Shown one piece after another: positions 57,438 through 64,000 of a stretch of DNA of 64,000 nt (positions are counted from its first letter, which is position 1; each line of letters starts with the position of its first letter). The position numbers and the translations under genes are program-made. Origin of the DNA: Lactarius indigo. Lineage: Eukaryota > Basidiomycota > Agaricomycetes > Russulales > Russulaceae. Location of the stretch: positions 24,506-88,505 of the forward strand of contig JAFKAC010000175.1 in assembly GCA_025766275.1 (NCBI GenBank), written 5' to 3'. The notes below the pieces were generated by a model, which did no database searches, was not told where the DNA came from, and was given only the letters and a program-made list of their open reading frames with translations.

Positions 57438-58064
57438 TCACGCCACAGGAACCCCCATTCTCCATTCCAAAACCCGTTCTCTGACTTGATTTAAGGTGCG
57501 AACGCGAAGCTCGGCGCTGATGCTTGGCTGCTCGAGGAGCTCGTCTGCGACCTCACGCAATGTAGATTGAAGGTTGTTGAGCCTTCTATATACCTTCATA
57601 AACTCCGGGTTGTGGGAAAGCTCAGCAACGGTGAGTAGAGCGATGGCATCCGGTGAGAGGTCAGAGCGCATGGGGGGTTCAAATGAGAGGGGCATCTGCG
57701 AATCCGACGACTCTATGCGACGAGAGAGGGTGCTTGGGTGGGGCTGCGTGTGTCGAGTTGGGTGAGACTCATGAGAAGGGAGAGGGTCGTCGACGTGAGG
57801 TTGTGAGTCGCCCACGACGAATGGGGAGTCGTCGTCATCCCAGTTAGAACATAAGTCGTCTTGGAGCTGGCAGTCGTCGATGTCGTCATCATCCATGAGA
57901 AATTCGTCACCGTAGTTAGTGTGTGAGGCCGCGGTAAATGGACAATCATCATCATCGAAGCATCTGTCATAGACGTTGACTTGCAAGTCATTCATGGGAC
58001 AGTCGTCGCCGTAGTTAGTATGCGAAGCCGCAGTGAACGGACAGTCGTCGTCGTCGTCATACAT
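57438..58064 (-). CDS. Acidic protein with DDDD-C-PF repeat
   Basis: A 208-residue frame of unknown family. The N-terminal half holds two copies of a 17-residue block, DDDDCPFTAASHTNYGD, at 58005-58055 and 57906-57956, and a third related DDDDSPF near 57830. Between them are other Asp-rich runs. The C-terminal half is predicted helical (LSPDAIALLTVAELSHNPEF, then YRRLNNLQSTLREVADELLEQP and VRTLNQVRERVLEWR) and looks like a compact coiled domain. The first ATG of the frame is taken as start, but an upstream exon is possible because a splice donor-like sequence lies near 58100. The two repeat copies encode the same residues through different codons, which argues that the protein is made and the motif is under selection. 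Confidence 0.65.
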   Translation of the reverse strand: MYDDDDDCPFTAASHTNYGDDCPMNDLQVNVYDRCFDDDDCPFTAASHTNYGDEFLMDDDDIDDCQLQDDLCSNWDDDDSPFVVGDSQPHVDDPLPSHESHPTRHTQPHPSTLSRRIESSDSQMPLSFEPPMRSDLSPDAIALLTVAELSHNPEFMKVYRRLNNLQSTLREVADELLEQPSISAELRVRTLNQVRERVLEWRMGVPVA

Positions 58065-58173
58065 GATAAGAGACAAGTGAAGTGTCGTGCGAAAGAAAGT
58101 GCTTACACATACGTGTGGGTCCAGCGGCGTCTTCGAGCGTGACTTGGAGGTCTGAGGTCGACGTCTCTCAATT

Positions 58174-61100
58174 ATGTTCGCAAAGAGACTCTTCTTCCCT
58201 CTTTTTTCCTTCCTTTTTTCTGAAATATCCGCTCAAGTCGCCATTCCACGTTCGAGCGATTGTTTCACTGGCAATGCCTCGCTCAAACTCGATGTCTCCA
58301 CCGTCTATGCCCAAGTCACCACCTCAGAATCTCTCGGAAAGCATCTAAACCTCGTTTTGCTAGGACAATCTCCTCAGATCATCCAGGGCACCGCTAATGG
58401 GAGCTCTGACTTGGGTGTGTGCCACTAGCCTTCTGCCTTCGTGAGGTATTAAGCCACCTCCCATTAGCCACATTATTCACAACGACAGAGTTACTAACGT
58501 TCGACGTCCGTGACAACAACTCATTTTTCTGCGCCACATTACGACCACCGTCCCCACTGCCAGCACCCGACAACACCTCGGGGCTGTATTGTCCCATCCC
58601 CGCTGGCCCTTTCGCCTTTGCCTCATACGCTCCACTTGGTTCGGGTCGCGAGCTCACCACTTTACAAACACGACTGCGCGCTGTAGACCCATTCAGCAAC
58701 GAGTTGCTCTGCATCGACATTGCGACTACGCCTCTCGACCCAGGTGCCCTAAACTCAGTGTATGGCCACGCCAAAATCATCTTCTGGGCGTCCATCGCGC
58801 TCTCCGCAGCATACTGGTTCCTCGTTGCCGCCGCCCGCCTGTCCACGGCTTGGTCTCGGCGTTCAGGGTGGTCCGGCCGCGGGTTTTGGTCCCGTGTCGA
58901 GAACATCGGCTTCGTCGTCGCTAGTGCCGTAAGCGGCGAGGGGCTTTCCAAATCTCCAGCACTCATTCGGTTCGGTACGTTGACACGCTGGTGAACGCGT
59001 CCTAATTTAGCTAATCCCCGTCCCTCCTCCTCGTAGTCACACCGTCCATGCGCGACGTCTTCTTTCACACGCAGTGGTGTGCCACGCTTGCCATGGTCGC
59101 CGTGCAGTGGCCCGAGTTCATTTGTGAATACGTCTTCCATATTCTTCTTATTCGCTCCGGCTCTTATTTTCTGACGCGCGATCAGACCCCCTCCTCTCGC
59201 AAACGGCATGGGCAACCCTCTCTTATAGTACGTGTCGTGTAAATTCTCGTGTCGTTTTACGTCGCTCTGACCTTCCCTCAAAAGATGTCACGCTGACCCA
59301 GGGTGACGACAGCTCTTGGAAGCACTGGAACCCGGTCTCGACTCCAACATTTAATCCCCCTTCTGACTTTGCGGACCAGTTGAGTGACAAAAACTCAACG
59401 ATATTCATCGATTCTAGTATTCCAAACACATTGTTTACCCTTCCGCAAAATGCCACCTCCGGGATTTCTTCGTTCGCATATACTGTCGGTTTGCGGCCCC
59501 AAGATCTCTTTCCTGTCTGCCTAGTTCTCTTCCTCGCGATCATCGCCAGCACGACCGTTTTGAGCTTATTTTTCTGGGCGTTGGACTCAGTGGTGACATT
59601 TATTGTCAATACGTACTTTAGCGGCCGTCAGGGTGGCCCATACGGGACACGGCGCCCTCACTACTCCGCGGGCAAAGACGTTTTGGATGGCCCTTCTGTC
59701 CCGCAAGTTGCTGAGGATGATCGCTCTCATACCTCGCACTTTTTATTTAGGTCTTCGAGGTTTCCTCAGGGTTCGCGCAAAAACTGGTTCCGAGTCCGGC
59801 CAGATTTCAGCTCTTTTCACTTCAGCATACTCCAGGGAAATCTTGTTCGCGTCCTCATGTTATTCCATCTCCCCGTGACCATTTTCTCGTGCTACCAGAT
59901 GACCATCGGTCGACACCATACGTCCATATTGTCCATCGCTCTCGCAGCCCTGTCCTTTACCCTGTTCTCCGTCATTATCCCTATTCTGCTAATCCTTCGA
60001 CTCTTCCTGACCTCGACAAGCAAACTCTACGATGAAACTTGGACATTGCTTGCCCTTGGCCCTCTCTACAACCATTATCGTCACGGGTCGCAGTTATTTG
60101 CGTGCATGTTCTTTGCTACGAGTTTAGCGGTAGGTATCACCATCGGATGCGGCCAGAAAAGTGGCACTGCTCAGGCCATCATCATTCTAATAATCGAAGT
60201 CGTTTCGGCGCTTGTCACTAGTGTCTGGCTGCCATGGGGCCATGGGGCAAGTATGGGCTTGGTTAGCTTCCTTTTATGTGTAACTCGGATCGTGGTTGCG
60301 GTCTTACTTGTTATTCTAACACCGGCAGTAGGTATTTCGTGCCTCCACCTCTGCTTCCGCCCCTGATCCGTTTCTTTTAATGTCTAGGTATCGATCGGTA
60401 TCGAAGCGGGTCAATGGGTGGCCTATGTGATTTTGTTCACTCTATCCTTCGTTTACTTGGCCTTCGTTCTACTGTTGATCTGGAAAATCATTGAGGCCTT
60501 GACACGGATTTTCGGTAGGATAGGGTTCGATCACAGTCGTCACACCGTCGACAGTGGGCTTATCGGTGTCTGCGGTCTCCTGGGGTGCTGCGGTTCTCGC
60601 AGGGGGCGGACTCCTCGTAGTCGTGCGACGCACTCCGACCTCCCCCCGATGACTTCCCAGGTGACACTACCCCTTGCAACGCGGAAAGGTTCCACGACTA
60701 CCCAATCTGGACCCCCCTCTATCTTCCGACCAGAGCATGCTCTTCGCCCATACAGAGAAGAGAACGACAGCGATACCGGATTTATAATGGGCGCGTGGCG
60801 ACCTTTCCCAAGGCCGGGCTACAACCCCGTCGGGGACAATGGAACTCCCCCGGAATCCCCGGGGAAGACAGGTTTCTCGCGTGTAGGAGGTGGTCGCTCA
60901 CATTTCGACACCCCATATTCCATCGCAACTGGCTCGGTCCACACATTCCCGTCTGCATCCGCAGATCACCCGCCCACGCCTCAGAGACATTCACACGAAT
61001 CCATTCCGTCGGTCACTCCCTCATTCGCAATGGCCGAGCGCCAGCCCCGTTCCAGCCTTCCTCCTGGAGCTATGGCACCCCACGTCCGCAAGAAGTCGCA

Positions 61101-61500
61101 AACTGCTATCATCGAGCACGCTCCTGCACCACCGAGACTATTGGTGGGGACATCGCAGGGTGCGGCTGCCACCGGACCGTCGTCGTTCCGCCGACACTCG
61201 CAGCTCTCGGAAGTTGCCAGCCCGGTTTCGGACGACGATGCTTCCGAAGTGAACCAGCCCAGGAAGCGGCACTGGTTCCAGCTGCGCAAGACGCGTCGGC
61301 ATAGCGATGGCGACGAGGCCCGTCCAGAAGACGTCGCGCCGACGGAGGATTCCGAAGACGCTGGACGGTCGTTCGTCGTTGTCCGGGGCAGGAAGTCGTC
61401 TCAGCCGATGGCTGGTGAACACGAGACCAGTGGCACTTCTGAGGCGCCGCCGGCCAAATCGTTTGTTGTTCTTCGAGGCAAAGACAATCCTCCTACATGA
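58174..61500 (+). CDS. TRP/Flc-like multi-span membrane protein
   Basis: Five exons (58174-58414, 58468-58974, 59037-59227, 59302-60327, 60388-61500) give 1025 residues. A signal peptide (FFPLFSFLFSEISAQ) is followed by a lumenal Cys-containing domain of about 160 residues. About nine hydrophobic spans follow, for example IIFWASIALSAAYWFLVAA, VCLVLFLAIIASTTVLSLFF, AALSFTLFSVIIPILLIL, AQAIIILIIEVVSALVTSV and VILFTLSFVYLAFVLLLIW. The C-terminal ~350 residues are Ser/Pro-rich and cytosolic, ending with two RSFVVVRG and KSFVVLRG copies. The plan, lumenal domain then nine spans then disordered tail, is that of fungal TRP-like/Flc proteins, implicated in Ca2+ or FAD handling and cell-wall stress. 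The pore motif is not obvious to me, so the function stays tentative. Confidence 0.72.
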
Positions 61501-61717
61501 TCATAACGACGGTGATGTTCCCCATGTTCAGCACTTCAAATCCGAACTTTTGTGTTGCTTTTGTAAGATTCATACTCGCATATACTACCTCTACTACTAC
61601 TACTACTTGACACTTGCATTTGGATATCACGCTCGCTCCGGACAATTAAGGATGTCACCTTTTGCTCTCTTTTTCTACTTACAATCACGCACGTTGCGCC
61701 ATAGGTATCTCTGTCCA

Positions 61718-64000
61718 TTAATCATCATCGTTTGTCCGTTGCTCCTCACCCATGCCGCCAATCCAAAAGATTCTCCAATCCTCCAATCCCCTCCGCTGCC
61801 ACCCGTAGATCCCTTTATCCGATTCGAGTCGCGAGATGACCTCTTCGGTCGCAATGCTGTCGAACGAAACCCCGCTGCGCACGGAATACGAGCGGCTCAG
61901 GGGGGCGTCGTACGGCCGGTGCCAGTGCCCTCCTCCGCAAAGGAAGCCAGTCTCGCCAATGACGACCTCCGACACGACGGGCTCCTCCAACCGCGCCTTC
62001 TCCTTCATCGAGAACGAGAGGGGCGTCTCTTGGACCTCGAGGCCGTCTTCGCTGAACGCGGTGAGCTGCAACATTTGTCTCTGCACCAGCGCCGGCGTCC
62101 ACGGACTCGGAAGACCGCCCTCACCGCCGCCACCACCATCGCCGCCGCTCTCGACCTCGATCACCCGTGGCGCGACGAACGTCGGGTGTGAGCGCCACGA
62201 GAAGGTCATGAGCGGCGCCGTCGCTTGCAAGTTGGCGGGCAGCGGGCAGGGCAGTATGAACGTCTGCTTCCCACGCGTGAGTAAGTAGACGCTCTGTGGC
62301 TCCGGCGCAGCAGCGGCGGGCGTCACTGGGGAGTCCCACGGATCCGCCGCGTCAGGGGTGGTACTTGTGCTGCTGGAGGGTAGATCGAGTCTGGCGGGGA
62401 GCGTCCAAGAGCCCCGGTTGTCCTTCGCGAGCCCGAAGCCGTCGAGAGACGTGCGTGAGCGGCGGGCCGAGAGCCCGAGGCCTGAGGACTGCGAGGGCGA
62501 GAGGGAGTCGCGCGAGCAATGAGCGTTGGCTTCTTCGAAGAGGGCGACCTCGCCGACTGCGGAGTTGATGATGCGTATCAGGCCGACCTTTTTCTCGAAC
62601 ACGATGAAGAGGCTCAGTTGTGGGTTGAGTACCGTCGACATGAGCGACGTCGGGCGCTGCCGCATGCTGCCACGCGAGGCTCGTAGGTGCTGTGACGTGG
62701 GACGCGCGAAGCCACTCGCCTCTGAAGTGCTTCGGGAAAGGTTGTCCTGAAGGCTCTGATTGACGAACGCGATGCTGCGAGGGAGGAGCGGTGTGTAGAA
62801 TTCCTGGGGGGGTGTTTTCTATTAGTGCTCCCAAATTCCTTGAGAGGAGACGGCTCACCTTGACAAATCGGAACGCTCGTTCGCCTTTTGGTGATTCGTA
62901 TAGTAATATCGCCGACTTGACCGCGACGGCTAATAACGCACTGCCACGGGCCTGATCGTCGTTCCGCCAGAGAGCATATGTTGAGACTGGCGAATTCATG
63001 AGTCGAGACCCAGGAGCGGCGAGGGGCACATAATCGGTCGCCCATCGGAGTGGAAGATCGTCCACAACGTCCCAGCCCGAGTCAAGTGTAGACGAGCGTT
63101 CCTGCAGACGTGGTCTTAATTCAGCTATTCGAGAGCTACTACCTGGTGAACCCTGCAGCATCGCTTGATATGAAGACGGTGGCTCGAGGTCTTGCGATGT
63201 ATCTGTCATGAGCGATCTCAAGCTTTTTGCCAGGCTACCGGAAGGCTTGTGCTTCTTCGTCGTCGACCGATGTGGGTGCCAGTTAGGTGGCCGGTGGAGG
63301 TCCAATGGTTTGACGCCCTGCACAGCCCCCTGAATATCAGAGAGCTTCATCGGTCCGGTTCAGCGTACCTTCGGAGAAATCGCCCACTTCGCTAAGCTGA
63401 TGAGACTTGCCAAGTTATACATGCGCAGGGTTCGGGTAGACTCTTGCTCTTTCCCATTTTCTAGGTCGGAACCAACCAAGAGCAAGGCAACGCCTGGGGT
63501 GTGCTCTCGCCAACTTCTTCCATCTCAAGAAGCGACATTTGAAAAACTCTGAAGAAGTTGTCTAGGCAATGCCCCTAATATCGGACAGTCATGACGACTA
63601 ACCCTTCTCCCGTCCAGATGGGGTAAGCGTGGGCTTCTCCTGGACCCCTGGTTTGCAGCCCGGTGTCGGTCCATTCTTGTGGGAACATGTTGAGCACAGA
63701 AAGTCCATCATCGTGACCGATAAGGAGAAGACGGTCCCCGAGTAGGGGTAATAGTGCGCGTATCTGAGAAGTAGAGTGGGGAAGAAAGCGGGAGCCGAGG
63801 TAATGCAGTCCAAGGTGAGCGGGTCGCAATGACTCGCCGAGTATAGGCTGCGTAGGGTCATATTCAAGCGATTCATCTGGTTGGACTGGCGGGCTTGGCA
63901 AGACGTCAAAGTCAGTATTTAGTCTAAGTGTCGGGATAGATGGAAGGCCCTGGTGTCGAGGGACCGCCTCCAGGTACAGCCTATGCCAATTGGGTGGGTT
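61718..64000 (-). CDS. CNH/beta-propeller-like protein, 5' end outside window
   Basis: Only the 3' part is in the window. Exons read from the right edge: about 63600-64000 (LYLEAVPRHQGLPSIPTL, LGDRLLLIGHDDGLSVLNMF), about 63370-63545 (MSLLEMEEVGESTPQALLLVGS), 62859 to about 63330, and 61718-62803. The repeated pattern of short hydrophobic strands (LLLIGHDDGLSVLN, SALLAVAVKSAILLYE, QLSLFIVFEKKVGLIRI, QSVYLLTRGKQTFIL) suggests a propeller such as a citron-homology (CNH) domain, as found in Rom-type RhoGEFs and Vps39/TRAP1-like proteins. The C-terminus GIYGWQRRGLEDWRIFWIGG is distinctive. The intron near 63331-63370 has two possible acceptors. The domain call is by pattern only. Confidence 0.6.

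Noticed and set aside
1..64000. CRISPR array, integrated phage or bacterial operon
   Set aside because: No regularly spaced repeats and no phage or operon gene order; introns occur throughout.

Overview
The window is nuclear DNA from a filamentous basidiomycete, most likely an Agaricomycete. It is gene-dense, runs on both strands, and most genes are cut by many short introns (about 45-70 bp). It also carries several members of the DUF6535 membrane-protein family, which I know mainly from mushroom-forming fungi and their relatives. I see no prokaryotic operon, phage, CRISPR or rRNA signal. I rebuilt most gene models by hand from splice sites and reading frame; for most of them the summed exon lengths are a multiple of three.

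Layout. 1-5.9 kb: a large DUF6535 gene with about seven copies of a ~200-residue repeat, part of it in a recent 1183-bp tandem duplication. 6.1-35.9 kb: mostly single-copy housekeeping genes: PSF3 (GINS), PKR1, an alpha-arrestin, a RecA-like unknown, MDM10 (ERMES), an RGG-rich unknown, SmG, a Myb/SANT protein, an Rck2/Srk1-like kinase, a NIPA-type magnesium transporter, SEC12, TAF9, ISU1, then a second DUF6535 gene (27-29.7 kb, one frameshift), PRP31, a P-loop ATPase and RRP8. 36-40.4 kb: a DUF6535 pseudogene beside an intact DUF6535 gene, same strand. 41.3-64 kb: uracil phosphoribosyltransferase, a DUF1399/GRDP protein, MET10, a membrane-anchored GH9 endoglucanase, a Gfo/Idh/MocA oxidoreductase, an F-box protein, a Herp/Usa1-like UBL membrane protein, an acidic repeat protein, a TRP/Flc-like multi-span membrane protein, and a CNH/beta-propeller-like protein running off the right edge.

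Most neighbours are functionally unrelated, as usual in fungi. Themes are splicing (SmG, PRP31), ER and secretion (PKR1, SEC12, Herp-like), mitochondria (MDM10, ISU1) and chromatin or replication (PSF3, TAF9, SANT). Several pairs are divergent with short shared promoters (TAF9/ISU1, GH9/oxidoreductase, GRDP/MET10).

The most unusual content is (i) the DUF6535 repeat gene, where decayed coding segments appear to have become introns and one of them was then copied by tandem duplication; (ii) five GC-AG introns in five different genes; (iii) an acidic protein whose repeat is identical in 17 residues but differs at 11 synonymous sites; and (iv) very small internal exons of 19 and 26 nt.
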